Shown: in pieces, positions 1 through 8,059 of the stretch
How positions within the stretch are numbered: the first letter of the stretch is position 1
How the letters are laid out: each line of letters opens with the position of its first letter
Origin: Saccharothrix sp. ST-888
GTDB taxonomy: Bacteria > Actinomycetota > Actinomycetes > Streptomycetales > Streptomycetaceae
Direction: 5' to 3'
NCBI RefSeq assembly: GCF_000955975.1
Contig: NZ_JYJF01000006.1
Span: forward strand, 57,420 to 121,419
Length of the DNA stretch: 64,000 nt
Position numbers and translations under genes: made by a program
The notes under the pieces: generated by a model
Told to the model about the DNA's origin: nothing
Database searches by the model: none
Seen by the model: the letters and a program-made list of their open reading frames with translations, nothing else

Positions 1-1341
1 CCAGAACGCCACGACCGGCACGACGAACAGCAGCGCCCGCAGGACCCGGTCGAGTCCTTCCACCGACAGCGCGAAGGTGCGGGCGATGAGGTCCTGGCCC
101 CCGGCCAGCAGCAGGACCACGTAGCAGGAGAACCCGGCCACCCCGAGACCGGTCCGCGTCGGCCGGTTGCGCGGCCGGTCGCACAGGTGCTGCGGCCCGT
201 GGTCGCCGGTGACCCAGCGCTCCAGGAACGGATAGGCGTAGAGCGCGACGAAGAGGACGAGCGGGAAGAGCACGGCCGGCAGCAGCGGATTCCAGGCGAC
301 GGAGTGGCCCCACAGCCGGGTCTCCGTGCCGGGCATCAAGCGCAGCGCGCCCTCGATGAACCCCATGTACCAGTCGGGCTGCGCGTCGGTCGACGCCTGG
401 TCGGGGCGGTAGGGCCCGTACCGCCAGATCGGGTTGATCTGGCCGATCGCCGACAGCAGCGCCAGCACACCGGCGACCATCGCGAGCAGGCCGTTGGTCT
501 TCACCAGGAACAGCGGGTACAGCGGTTTGCCGACCACGTTGCGGTTGCGCCGGCCGGGCCCGGCCCACTGGGTGTGCCCGAGGGCGAACACCAGCAGCAG
601 GTGGAGCGTGATCAGGCCCGCCAGCGCCCCGGGCAGCAGCAGGATGTGCGTGGTGTACAGCCGGGGGATGATGCTCTGCCCGGGGAAGTCGCCGCCGAAC
701 AGCAGGGAGCTCAGCCAGGTGCCGACCAGCGGAACCGACAGGACGAACCCCTGCGCGGTCCGCAGCCCGGTCCCGGACAGCAGGTCGTCGGGCAGTGAGT
801 AGCCGGCGAAACCCTCCAGCAGCGCGAGCTGGAAGAGGGTCAGTCCGACCATCCAGTTGACCTCCCGGGGACGGCGGAACGCGCCTGTGAAGAAGATCCG
901 CAGCAGATGGGCGCCGATCGACGCCGTGAAGACCAGCGCGGCCCAGTGGTGGATCTGCCGGATCAGCAGTCCGCCGCGGACCTCGAAGCTGATCGCGAGC
1001 GTGGAGGAGTACGCCTCGCTGACGAGGACCCCGTGCAGCGGGGCGTACGGTCCGGTGTAGACCGTCTCGGCCATCGACGGCCGGAAGAAGAAGGTCAGGA
1101 ACACCCCGGTGAGCAGCAGGAGCACGAAGCTGTAGAGCGCCAACTCGCCGAGCAGGAAGGACCAGTGGTCCGGAAAGATCTTCCGGAGCAACCCCCTGAG
1201 CCCGTCGAACAGCGGGATCCGGCCGTCCAGCGCCACGGCCTGGCGCCGGAGGGACCGCCGGGTCCGCCCGGCAGGCCCGGGCCTGCTCCGCAACCGCACC
1301 ATCACGACTCCCGTCCACGACCGACCGTTCCGCACAGCCAT
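1..1341 (-). CDS. qcrB: Cytochrome b subunit of bc1-type menaquinol:cytochrome c reductase, partial (left edge)
   Basis: Membrane diheme cytochrome b that oxidises menaquinol in actinobacterial bcc complexes. The reading frame leaves the window at its C-terminal side, so the tail is missing. ATG at 1341 has a GGGGAG box 8 nt upstream; an in-frame ATG at 1302 is an alternative. The translation shows KIFPDHWSF before the first helix, QIHHWAALVF and two later helices (TTHILLLPG, LHLLLVF) carrying heme-ligand histidines, and QPDWYMGF at the place of the PEWY quinol-site motif. It is clearly paralogous to the qcrB at 11147-12766 but diverged. No qcrA or qcrC is seen on its upstream side; what follows it lies outside the window. 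Family assignment is firm; its partner proteins are unknown. Confidence 0.9.
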   Translation of the reverse strand, partial: MAVRNGRSWTGVVMVRLRSRPGPAGRTRRSLRRQAVALDGRIPLFDGLRGLLRKIFPDHWSFLLGELALYSFVLLLLTGVFLTFFFRPSMAETVYTGPYAPLHGVLVSEAYSSTLAISFEVRGGLLIRQIHHWAALVFTASIGAHLLRIFFTGAFRRPREVNWMVGLTLFQLALLEGFAGYSLPDDLLSGTGLRTAQGFVLSVPLVGTWLSSLLFGGDFPGQSIIPRLYTTHILLLPGALAGLITLHLLLVFALGHTQWAGPGRRNRNVVGKPLYPLFLVKTNGLLAMVAGVLALLSAIGQINPIWRYGPYRPDQASTDAQPDWYMGFIEGALRLMPGTETRLWGHSVAWNPLLPAVLFPLVLFVALYAYPFLERWVTGDHGPQHLCDRPRNRPTRTGLGVAGFSCYVVLLLAGGQDLIARTFALSVEGLDRVLRALLFVVPVVAFW

Positions 1342-1698
1342 ACCGTGAACTCCCCGACGCTCTCGGCCGGACGCGCTCGGCGCCCTGGCCTTCACTCGTT
1401 TGCACCGGACCGTCCGTCCTGGGCGGTGGCCGGGGTGCGGGCGTGAACGACTCGAGGTGGTCCAGCCGGACCGACCGGCTCTCGGGGGCGGCCTCCCACT
1501 CCCGCACGGCCTGCCGGAGTGCGGTCAACTCACCCAAGCCACTGGTGAGTTGGTCCAGCAGGTGGTCGAAGTCGTCCCAGTGTGCGTGCGTCGGCAGGAC
1601 GAAGCGCGGGTGGTCCAGGCGGTCCGGCAGGCGTGGCACGTGGTCGTGGACGGACCTGCCACCCGGGCTGGATCATCGCCGGATCAGGGTGCCAGGGT
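1342..1698. other. Intergenic stretch with a possible gene fragment
   Basis: No convincing complete gene. On the minus strand a frame opening at a GTG at 1639 reads a plausible protein-like segment (LPDRLDHPRFVLP, then HWDDFDHLLDQL) down to about 1420. It continues without a stop into the cytochrome b region in another frame, so it may be a broken gene. I do not recognise its family. Confidence 0.25.
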
Positions 1699-1990
1699 TC
1701 AGGGCTTCCGTGCCGAGCCTGCACGCGGAACGTGCTTCAGCCGGTCGCCGCCCGCGAGCAGGGCGTCGGCGAGCGAACGCACCGGACCACGGGCGGCCCG
1801 GCGTCCCGAGGTCAGGACGAACTCGGTCTCGCCGAGGTCCGGCAGCGCGGGCTGCTGCGGCAGTGCGCGCAGGCCCGGCGGGATCAGGCCGCCGGCGTGG
1901 GCCATCACACCCAACCCGGCCAGCGCGGCGGCCCGTACGCCGGACAGGCTGGTACTGGTGCAGGCGATCCGCCACGGCTGCCCGGCCGCT
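1699..1990 (-). pseudogene. C-terminal remnant of a LysR-type regulator
   Basis: About 90 residues read like the end of a LysR effector-binding domain: GQPWRIACTSTSLSGVRAA, then AGLGVMAHAGGLIPPGLR, LPDLGETEFVLTS and RGPVRSLADALL. The DNA-binding half and most of the effector domain are absent. The same frame runs upstream through the glycosyltransferase gene as nonsense and has no start of its own. It lies 7 nt downstream of the glycosyltransferase stop. The likeness to LysR rests on motif reading only. I infer a decayed gene truncated by deletion. Confidence 0.6.
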
Positions 1991-1997
1991 GCCGAGG

Positions 1998-2783
1998 TCA
2001 GACGCGGAGGTCGCGCCGCCGTCGGCCGGCCGGCTGTCCGGTGTCGTGGGAGCGTGCCAGCCGGTCCATCGCGAGGAGGAGCTCTCCGAAACCGCCGTGG
2101 GAGTGCGGGCGTACGCGTCCTGAGGTCACCACGGGGTGGTCCTCCGAGCGGTGGACGCGGTAGCCGGCCGTCTCCAGCGCTGAGACCAGGGCCCGGTCTT
2201 CTCCCACCGCCAGGGGACGGAACCCGCCGACCGCCCGGTAGGCGTCCGCGCGTACGGCCAGGTTCGCTCCGTGGACGTGCGGGTGGGCGGCCAGCGCGAG
2301 GTGGCGGGCGTGCCGGTGGGCTCGGTAGTGGTGGTAGAAGTACCGGGCCGTCCCCGGCGGGTGCCCGGACCAGTCGTCGACGTCGACCGTTCCGGCGACG
2401 GCGTGCCACCCGGCGGCGGCCTGCGCCAACTGGTCGGCCAGCCAGCCGCCGGGGACCACGGAGTCCGCGTCGGTGTGGGCCAGCCAGACGTCCTCCGCCC
2501 GCAGCTCGCCGGCCGGAGCGAGCAACCGGGCGAGGGCGAGGGCGCTGCCCGCCGCTCGGGCCGTGCCGGCACTGTGGGCCGAGATCTCCAGGACGTCGGC
2601 CCCCAGCCTCCGGGCGACCTCCACGGTGGCGTCCCGGCAGCTGTCGGCGGCCACGAAGACCACGACCGGAACACCCCGCAGGTCCCGATGCCCGGCCGCC
2701 CGGCCCACCGCCTCCAGGCACGCGCCGATCAGCCGCTCCTCGTCGTGGGCGGGTACGACGACCGCGACGGCGCGGATCACCAC
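1998..2783 (-). CDS. Family 2 glycosyltransferase
   Basis: Predicted 261-residue GT-A fold enzyme that transfers a sugar from a nucleotide-activated donor; acceptor unknown. The N-terminus has the usual nucleotide-binding start (AVVVPAHDEERLIGACL), the metal-binding DAD motif lies at residues 105-107 in AHTDADS, and the acceptor-side segment GEDRALVSALETAGYRV is present near residue 215. No membrane helices are evident, so it is probably cytosolic. The GTG start at 2783 follows a purine-rich GGGGG box. It stands alone between gene remnants. In other actinomycetes similar short GT2 proteins sit with methyltransferase and deacetylase genes, which are absent here. Confidence 0.75.
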   Translation of the reverse strand: MVIRAVAVVVPAHDEERLIGACLEAVGRAAGHRDLRGVPVVVFVAADSCRDATVEVARRLGADVLEISAHSAGTARAAGSALALARLLAPAGELRAEDVWLAHTDADSVVPGGWLADQLAQAAAGWHAVAGTVDVDDWSGHPPGTARYFYHHYRAHRHARHLALAAHPHVHGANLAVRADAYRAVGGFRPLAVGEDRALVSALETAGYRVHRSEDHPVVTSGRVRPHSHGGFGELLLAMDRLARSHDTGQPAGRRRRDLRV

Positions 2784-3239
2784 TGCCCCCTGGCGATCGC
2801 GACCGACCGCCGCCCGATCACGGCCACCGGCCCCGGTGAAGCCCGGAGCCGTCGGCCGGCTGCGCCGCCGAGCACCGGAGCGGCAGGAGAGTCGACGTCC
2901 GTCGGCAGCCGGTTCGGTCGGGAGGCCCCGTGCGTGCAGGGCCGGGCGCCGCGCGGTGCCGACGGAGCCGGACCGCTGGCTCCGCTGCCCCAGGGGCAGG
3001 TTCCTCGTCGGGTGCCGAGGGTGTCACCCGGGAACGGCAGGCCGAGTTGATCGCACTGCCGGGGGCCGTCTGGGTGAACCCGGAGGCGCCGGCCGGTCGC
3101 CGCCCGTCCGGATCGTCGGCGCAGGTACCGCCCCGCCCGGCGGCAGGCGGACCGCCACCGGCCGTCGGAACGGCCGCAGTCGGCTGCTCAGCCGCCATCG
3201 GGGCCTCCTCGCTCGACGTGGTGCTGCCGGTCACAGCTC
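2784..3239. other. Gene-free stretch
   Basis: No frame in this interval reads like a known protein on either strand. The minus strand frame that continues from the iron permease remnant is open but is low-complexity Pro/Ala/Gly sequence typical of non-coding high-GC DNA. Confidence 0.5.
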
Positions 3240-3444
3240 CTCCCTCCATGCGGATCGCCTCCCGCAGGCCCTGGAGCGCCTTGCGCGCCTTGCCAGCCTG
3301 CTGTTCCAGCATCGCCGCAGCGATCGCATCGAGCTTGTGCTGGACGGCGCGCTCGGACCGCCGCTCGGCGTTCTTGGGCAGCGCCAGCGGCAGGGTGACG
3401 GCGCTCGTCGCATCGCTGACGAACAGCTCGTCTGCGCCGCGCAC
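3240..3444 (-). pseudogene. C-terminal remnant of a low-affinity iron permease family protein
   Basis: About 68 residues resemble the tail of the small actinobacterial low-affinity iron permease family: a degenerate last membrane segment (DATSAVTLPLALPKN), then the charged cytoplasmic end with ERRSERAVQHKLDAIAAAM and LQGLREAIRMEG. The N-terminal membrane helices are missing upstream of about 3444, and two prolines interrupt the remaining helix. The frame has no natural stop after the homologous part. I infer a truncated, non-functional gene; the assignment is from memory of the family. Confidence 0.5.
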
Positions 3445-3509
3445 GCGGATCGATGGCGGACGGTCGGCGGCGAGTCACGAAGAGCGGCAGGCTGAAAATC
3501 GGCCAGCGC

Positions 3510-3738
3510 CTAGTCGGGCACGGCCTCCTGGGCTCCCGGGGGACCGTGCAGGACGAAGCCGGGCACGGTACCGAGGAGCAGCAACAGCGGGATCAGGGCG
3601 ACGAAGCCGAAGTAGGTGACGAGAGCGGCGAGCAGTCCGCCGGGGTCGTCCCCGTACCTCTTGATCACGCCGAACAGGAAGGCCGGTGCGGCCCGGCGCT
3701 GCTGCGCGCGGCGACTGCGCGGAGACTCCGCTCCGACG
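3510..3738 (-). pseudogene. N-terminal remnant of a YihY/BrkB-type membrane protein
   Basis: The minus frame ending at TAG 3510-3512 reads FLFGVIKRYGDDPGGLLAAL, then VTYFGFVALIPLLLLLGTV and PGFVLHG. This matches the first membrane segment of YihY/BrkB family proteins (normally about 280-350 residues). It stops about 58 residues after the conserved block starts, so at least four helices are missing. It sits between the CsbD gene and the iron permease remnant. I infer a truncated gene; a short functional membrane peptide is possible but less likely. Confidence 0.5.
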
Positions 3739-3761
3739 GGTTCACGGCCGTTGTGCGGAGG

Positions 3762-3935
3762 TCAGTCCTTGGCGATGTCCTTGACCTTCTCTCCGGCCTG
3801 CTTGGCGTCGCCGCTCACCTTGTCGGCCTTGCCCTCGGCGGTGAGCCGCTTGTCGCCGAGCGCCTTGCCGGCGGCTTCCTTGGCGTGGCCCTTGGCCTTC
3901 TCGGCCATGTTCCTGACCTTGTCCGCGCCACTCAT
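3762..3935 (-). CDS. CsbD family stress protein
   Basis: A 57-residue, highly charged, cysteine-free protein of the CsbD family. Members are small cytosolic proteins induced by general stress sigma factors in Gram-positive bacteria; their molecular role is not known. The whole protein is repeats of Lys/Ala/Gly/Asp-rich helical segments (KVRNMAEKAKGHAKEAAGKA, KADKVSGDAKQAGEK), the family signature. ATG at 3935 is preceded by a GGAGG box 5 nt upstream, which fixes the start. It is monocistronic or followed only by the YihY remnant. Confidence 0.9.
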   Translation of the reverse strand: MSGADKVRNMAEKAKGHAKEAAGKALGDKRLTAEGKADKVSGDAKQAGEKVKDIAKD

Positions 3936-4018
3936 GGTTGCCTCCTCGTCTTCGGGACGGTCACTGGGTGGGCACCTGCCCACATCCGGGCGGGTCATGC
4001 GGGAGAACCGGCCGGCTC

Positions 4019-4291
4019 TCACTCGTAGGGCGGCAGCTCGACGTTCTCGATGCGCACCACGCGCACCGCCCGTTCCCCGGTCGACAGCCCGAGTTCCTGG
4101 TCGAGTGCCCGGGCGATCAGGTCGCTGTGCGGGTCGTCCCCGACGTCCGGTTCGGCCGGCGGGCTGTCCGGCTCGTCCTGGGGGCGGCGCCCGCCCCCCG
4201 GTCCGCCGGGCTGCGCGTGGCCGGACGTCTGGGCAGGTCCGAAGGGCCCGTGGGGGTGCTGCGACGGACGGTTCTCGGGTGTGCGGTTCAT
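4019..4291 (-). CDS. Hypothetical protein, Pro-rich N-terminus and conserved-looking C-terminus
   Basis: A 90-residue protein I do not recognise. The first 50 residues are Pro/Gly/Gln-rich and probably disordered. The C-terminal 40 (DPHSDLIARALDQELG, then GERAVRVVRIENVELPPYE) are ordered-looking with good codon bias. ATG at 4291 follows GGAGGAG 6 nt upstream. It is on the same strand as the CsbD gene, 83 nt upstream of it, so the two may be co-expressed stress genes. No cysteines, signal peptide or membrane segment are visible. Confidence 0.6.
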   Translation of the reverse strand: MNRTPENRPSQHPHGPFGPAQTSGHAQPGGPGGGRRPQDEPDSPPAEPDVGDDPHSDLIARALDQELGLSTGERAVRVVRIENVELPPYE

Positions 4292-4454
4292 GGCGACTCC
4301 TCCTGGTGGACCGGCCGGGCGTGTGCCCGCGGGATCGGCGGCGAAACACCGGCGGAACGGTTCTGCCCCGGGTGCCCGGGGCGGCCGGCAGCCGCTGATC
4401 GCGCCCCGGGTCCGTCATACCCCCGGGGCCGCCTGCCGGGCCACCGGGCCGGGA

Positions 4455-5411
4455 TCAGCAGGTCAGTTCGGGCAGCACCTGGTCGCGGTAGAAGTCGAAG
4501 AACCCGGGCAGTTCGGGGCCGATCTGCCCGACGTAGACCTCGTCGAAGCGGGCTTGCCGGTACGGGCGCAGCAGCGCGAGGTGGCCGGCCGGGTCGTCGC
4601 CGCAGCCGCCCGCCTCGGCGACCATCGCTTCGGTCACCAGTCCGGTGGCCTGCTCGAAGTGGCGGGGCGTGGGCAGGAGCTGTGCGAGCTCGCCGGGCAG
4701 GTGCTCGCAGGCCCAGAGGCGGTGCCGGGTGCGGACGGCCTCCTCGCGGTCGCGGCCCCAGCAGACCTTGGTGGCGCCGATCACGGGCCTGCCCTCACCA
4801 CCGGCGACCCGGAACTTGCGGACCAGGTCGGCGTCGGCCGCGGTGGTGACGAACCCGTCGCCGATCCGGGCCGCCAGCCGGGCCGCCTTCGGCCCCGAAC
4901 CGGCGACGTAGATGGGTAGTTCACCCTCGGGGGCGGTGTAGAGGCGGGCGTTGTCCACGGTGTAGTGGCGGCCGTGGTGGCTGATCATCTCGCCGGTGAA
5001 CAGGGCGCGCATGACCGCGACGGCCTCGGCCAGCATCTCGGCGCGGACGTCGAAGGAGGGCCAGACCGTGCCCAGGATGTGCTCGTTCAGCGCCTCGCCG
5101 GTCCCGACGCCCAGCCGGAACCGTCCGCCGGTGAGCACGCTGGAGGTGGCCGCGGCCTGGGCGGTCACCGCCGGGTGCAGGCGGACGGTCGGACAGCTCA
5201 CCAGCGTGGTCACCGGGAGCCCGGTGATCTGTGACAGCGCGCCGATCAGCGACCAGACGAACGGGCTGTTGCCCTGGGCGTCGCTCCAGGGGTGGAAGTG
5301 GTCGGACACGGCGAGCCGGGTGAAGCCCGCCTGTTCGGCCAGCCGGGCCTGTTCGAGCAGCTGGGCGGGCGTGAACTCCTCACAGGAGAGGAAGTAGCCG
5401 AACTCGGTCAT
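4455..5411 (-). CDS. LLM class F420-dependent oxidoreductase (F420-dependent glucose-6-phosphate dehydrogenase-like group)
   Basis: A 318-residue TIM-barrel luciferase-like protein. It begins EFGYFLSCEEFTPAQLLEQA, has the family motif AVSDHFHPWSDAQGNSPFVW, then SCPTVRLHPAVTAQAAATSS, GRFRLGVGTGEALNEHILG and IYVAGSGPKAARLAARIGDG. This combination is typical of the TIGR03557-like F420 group, which uses cofactor F420 rather than FMN. The substrate cannot be read from sequence. Its ATG (5411) overlaps the stop of the upstream paralog by 4 nt (5408-5411), so the two are translationally coupled and may act together. Confidence 0.85.
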   Translation of the reverse strand: MTEFGYFLSCEEFTPAQLLEQARLAEQAGFTRLAVSDHFHPWSDAQGNSPFVWSLIGALSQITGLPVTTLVSCPTVRLHPAVTAQAAATSSVLTGGRFRLGVGTGEALNEHILGTVWPSFDVRAEMLAEAVAVMRALFTGEMISHHGRHYTVDNARLYTAPEGELPIYVAGSGPKAARLAARIGDGFVTTAADADLVRKFRVAGGEGRPVIGATKVCWGRDREEAVRTRHRLWACEHLPGELAQLLPTPRHFEQATGLVTEAMVAEAGGCGDDPAGHLALLRPYRQARFDEVYVGQIGPELPGFFDFYRDQVLPELTC

Positions 5412-6406
5412 GGGCCTGCTCCCGGGGTCCGGCGGGCGTCGCACCCGGCGCGCAGGGCGGGCAGCAGGCGGTCCTGTGCCCACTCGATGAAGGCGGGCTG
5501 GCTCTCGCCGCCGATCTGGACCAGGGCGACCTCGGAGAACCCGGCCGCCGTGAACGACCGGACCGCCTCGGCGACCTCCTCCACCCGGTCGCCGCACGGG
5601 ATCGCCTTGGCCACGTCCTCCGGGCGGACGAAGGCGCTGGCAGCGGCGAAGCCGTCGGGCCCGGCGAGCTCGGCGTTGACCTTCCAGCCGCCGCCGAACC
5701 AGCGGAACTGCTCGTGGGCGCGGGCGACCGCCGCGTCCCGGTCGCGGTCGTAGCAGATCGGAAGCTGGCCCACCCCGGGCTTGCCGGAGCCGCCGTGCCG
5801 GGCGAAGCCCTCGATCAGCGAGCGCTTCGGCTCCACGGCGATGACGAAGTCGGCCAGCCGCCCGGCCAGGGCGCAGGAGTGCGGGCCGGAGACGGCGACA
5901 CCGATGGGCGGCGGCGGGTCGGGAACGTCCCAGAGCCTGGCCGACTCGACCTCGAAGTGCTCCCCGCGACGGCTGACCGAGCCGCCGCCGAAGAGCTCGC
6001 GGATGATCTCCACGGCCTCGGCCAGCATCTCCTGCCGGACCGCAGGAACGGGCCAGCCGCCCCCGACGACGTGCTCGTTCAGGTTCTCCCCGCTGCCGAG
6101 CCCGAGCCGGAACCGCCCCTGTGACAGCAGCTGGACGGTCGCCGCCTGCTGGGCCACCACCGCCGGGTGGTACCGCATGGTCGGACAGGTCACGTACGTC
6201 ATCAGCGGGATGCGGGTGGTCGCGCGGGCCGCGGCGCCGAGCACCGCCCAGGCGTTCGGCGAGTGGCCCTGGGCGTCGAGCCAGGGGAAGAAGTGGTCGG
6301 AGATCACCGAGAAGTCGAAACCCGCTCGCTCGGCGAGGACCAGGTCGTCGACCAGGCCGCGTGGTCCGCGCTGCTCGGTCATCATCGTGTAGCCGATCTG
6401 CACCAT
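5408..6406 (-). CDS. LLM class F420-dependent oxidoreductase, paralog of the downstream gene
   Basis: A 332-residue luciferase-like oxidoreductase with QIGYTMMTEQRGPRGLVDDL at the N-terminus, SVISDHFFPWLDAQGHSPNA, TCPTMRYHPAVVAQQAATVQ and RFRLGLGSGENLNEHVVGGG. It shares the family architecture with the gene at 4455-5411 and overlaps it by 4 nt, which looks like a tandem duplication kept as an operon. The ATG at 6406 has only a weak ribosome site. The frame is open further upstream, but that extension has no family likeness. Both proteins are predicted cytosolic. Substrate unknown. Confidence 0.85.
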   Translation of the reverse strand: MVQIGYTMMTEQRGPRGLVDDLVLAERAGFDFSVISDHFFPWLDAQGHSPNAWAVLGAAARATTRIPLMTYVTCPTMRYHPAVVAQQAATVQLLSQGRFRLGLGSGENLNEHVVGGGWPVPAVRQEMLAEAVEIIRELFGGGSVSRRGEHFEVESARLWDVPDPPPPIGVAVSGPHSCALAGRLADFVIAVEPKRSLIEGFARHGGSGKPGVGQLPICYDRDRDAAVARAHEQFRWFGGGWKVNAELAGPDGFAAASAFVRPEDVAKAIPCGDRVEEVAEAVRSFTAAGFSEVALVQIGGESQPAFIEWAQDRLLPALRAGCDARRTPGAGP

Positions 6407-6602
6407 GCCCGGCGGCTGCCCGGAAGACGGCACCGGAAACGGCCTCGACGCCGGAGAAACCGGTGTGGTGCACCGGCACGCTGCGTAGCCGGGGCCGGGC
6501 CCGAAGGACCTGCGACGCAGCGGGAGCGGGGCGGTACGGGAACCCCAGGGGTCCTCGGCCGAACGGGAACCGCCCGGCGCTGTGGTCCGCTGCCTACAGG
6601 CC

Positions 6603-6638
6603 GGCGGGCGGGCCGGGAAGGTGCCCGGCCCGCCCGCC
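6603..6638 (-). terminator. Intrinsic terminator of the cynTS unit
   Basis: Perfect 15-bp GC-only inverted repeat (6603-6617 with 6624-6638) around a 6-nt loop, starting 11 nt after the cynS stop. There is no U-tract, as is common in streptomycetes. Confidence 0.7.
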
Positions 6639-6648
6639 TGGCGGTGCG

Positions 6649-7119
6649 TCAGAACGGCTTGGTGGGAAGGTACTTGCCGTCCAGGGTGATGACGGCGCGC
6701 TCGCCGCCCTCGGGGTCGGCGACCTTCTTCACGTCGAGCTTGAAGTTGATCGCGCTGATGATGCCGTCGCCGAACTGCTCGTGCACCAGGGCCTTGAGGG
6801 TGGTGCCGTAGACCTGGAGCATCTCGTAGAAGCGGTAGACGGTCGGGTCGGTGGGGATGCCGCCCGGGATCGAGCCGCGGGTCGGGATCGTCTGCAGCAG
6901 CAGCACCGCGTCGTCGTCCAGGCCCAGCAGCTCGGCGACGGCCTTGGCCGCGGCCTCGGGCAGGGCGTGCTGGCCCAGCAGCGCGGCGGTGACGAAGGCG
7001 ACCGACAGGCCGGTGACGTCGGCTATCTGCTGCCAGGAGAGGTCCCGGCGGGTCTTGGCCCCGACGGCCGCGATGGCCAGGTTCTGGCGGGCGGTGGGGT
7101 CGAACTGGGCGTGCACCAT
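6649..7119 (-). CDS. cynS: Cyanate hydratase (cyanase)
   Basis: Catalyses bicarbonate-dependent decomposition of cyanate to ammonia and CO2 as a cytosolic decamer. The protein has 156 residues, exactly the length of the E. coli enzyme, and the catalytic residues fall at the same numbers: Arg96 and Glu99 in YRFYEM and Ser122 in ISAINFKLDV. The N-terminal helix bundle (SWQQIADVTGLSVAFVTAAL) is present. ATG at 7119 has an AAGGA box about 10 nt upstream. It lies 204 nt downstream of cynT on the same strand, and a cynR-like regulator is divergent from cynT. Together they form a cyanate detoxification or nitrogen acquisition locus. Confidence 0.95.
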   Translation of the reverse strand: MVHAQFDPTARQNLAIAAVGAKTRRDLSWQQIADVTGLSVAFVTAALLGQHALPEAAAKAVAELLGLDDDAVLLLQTIPTRGSIPGGIPTDPTVYRFYEMLQVYGTTLKALVHEQFGDGIISAINFKLDVKKVADPEGGERAVITLDGKYLPTKPF

Positions 7120-7323
7120 GGCAGAGGTGTCCTTTCGTGGGTGCCGGTCCCGGGGATCGGGCCCGGCGCGGTGACGGGTACTGCGGGACGGCCGGTGTGT
7201 GGGCGGCGGGTACTGCTCGGCGGCCGGCGCTGCGCGGGGTCGGGTCTCGCGTGGGCCGGTCCTGGCGTACCGCCGGGTCAGGTGTGCGGGCCGGGCTCGT
7301 GAGCGGTTCGGGCCCGCAAGGTC

Positions 7324-7935
7324 TCAGGCCGCGAGGACGGCTGCGCGGCCGGTCACGGGGTCGAGCCGCTCGACCCGTCCGGTGCCGATGTCGTAGACCC
7401 AGCCGTGCAGGTCGACCGTGTGCCGCGCCAGCGCACGGGCCACCGAGGGGTGTGTGGCCAGGTTGGCCAGCTGCGCGAGCACGTTGTCCCGGACCAGGGC
7501 GGCCACCCGGTCGGTACCCGCAGCGGCGTCGGTGGCGGTGCGGGCCAGGGCCGCCTCGGCGTGGCGCAGCCAGGCGGCCACCGCCGGTGCGCCGGTCAGG
7601 TCGTGGCCGTCGGCGAGGGCGGTCATGGCGCCGCAGGCGGAGTGCCCGCAGACGATGACGTCGCGTACGCCCAGGACGGCCACGGCGTACTCGATGCTCG
7701 CCGCGACCCCGTCGGCGCCCGGCGCGTAGGCCGGTACGAGGTTGCCCGCGGTGCGGATGACGAACAGCTCGCCCGGCTCGCGCTGGGTGATCAGTTCCGG
7801 CAGGACACGGGCGTCGGAGCAGCTGATGAACAGCGTGCCCGGGCGGTGAGTGGTGGCGAGGTGCTCGAAGAGCGGCGCCTTTGCCGGGAACACGTCCCGC
7901 TGAAAGCGCGCGAGCCCTTCCGTGAGGTCTTGCAT
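7324..7935 (-). CDS. cynT: Beta-class carbonic anhydrase (CynT type)
   Basis: Interconverts CO2 and bicarbonate, supplying the bicarbonate that cyanase consumes. The zinc and catalytic residues of the beta class are visible: Cys39, Asp41 and Arg43 in SCSDARVLPE, and His98 and Cys101 in VCGHSACGAM. The start is taken as ATG 7935 rather than GTG 7941 because the GGGAG box lies 5 nt before the ATG but abuts the GTG. This choice also puts the zinc ligands at the E. coli CynT numbers. The protein has 203 residues. It is first in the cynT-cynS unit, divergent from the LysR gene. Confidence 0.92.
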   Translation of the reverse strand: MQDLTEGLARFQRDVFPAKAPLFEHLATTHRPGTLFISCSDARVLPELITQREPGELFVIRTAGNLVPAYAPGADGVAASIEYAVAVLGVRDVIVCGHSACGAMTALADGHDLTGAPAVAAWLRHAEAALARTATDAAAGTDRVAALVRDNVLAQLANLATHPSVARALARHTVDLHGWVYDIGTGRVERLDPVTGRAAVLAA

Positions 7936-7997
7936 GGTCACTCCCTTCGGTGGGTGTCCGCCCCGTGGGGCTGACGAGATCCACCATGCATGAACTG

Positions 7998-8052
7998 CAT
8001 CTATAGTGTCTAAGAGCTACTGGCCATGGTTTCTATCGTTCTCATCTATAGT
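7998..8052. promoter_or_regulatory. Divergent cynT/cynR control region with two CATCTATAG repeats
   Basis: CATCTATAG occurs at 7998-8006 and 8043-8051, each with the palindrome CTATAG. The right copy gives a TATAGT -10 box ending 8 nt before the LysR ATG, implying an almost leaderless transcript. The left copy read on the minus strand gives TATAGA, suited to cynT. The repeats may be -10 elements, LysR binding sites, or both. Confidence 0.45.
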
Positions 8053-8059
8053 CGGATCC

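Noticed and set aside
1..1341. Photosynthetic or b6f-type cytochrome b
   Set aside because: The long single-polypeptide form with PDWY loop and actinobacterial N-terminal KIFPDHWSF is QcrB, not split b6/subunit IV.
5408..7987. An 859-codon minus-strand frame joining the second LLM oxidoreductase to the cyn region
   Set aside because: Only the last 332 codons resemble a protein; the upstream part runs out of frame through cynS and cynT. Start set at 6406.
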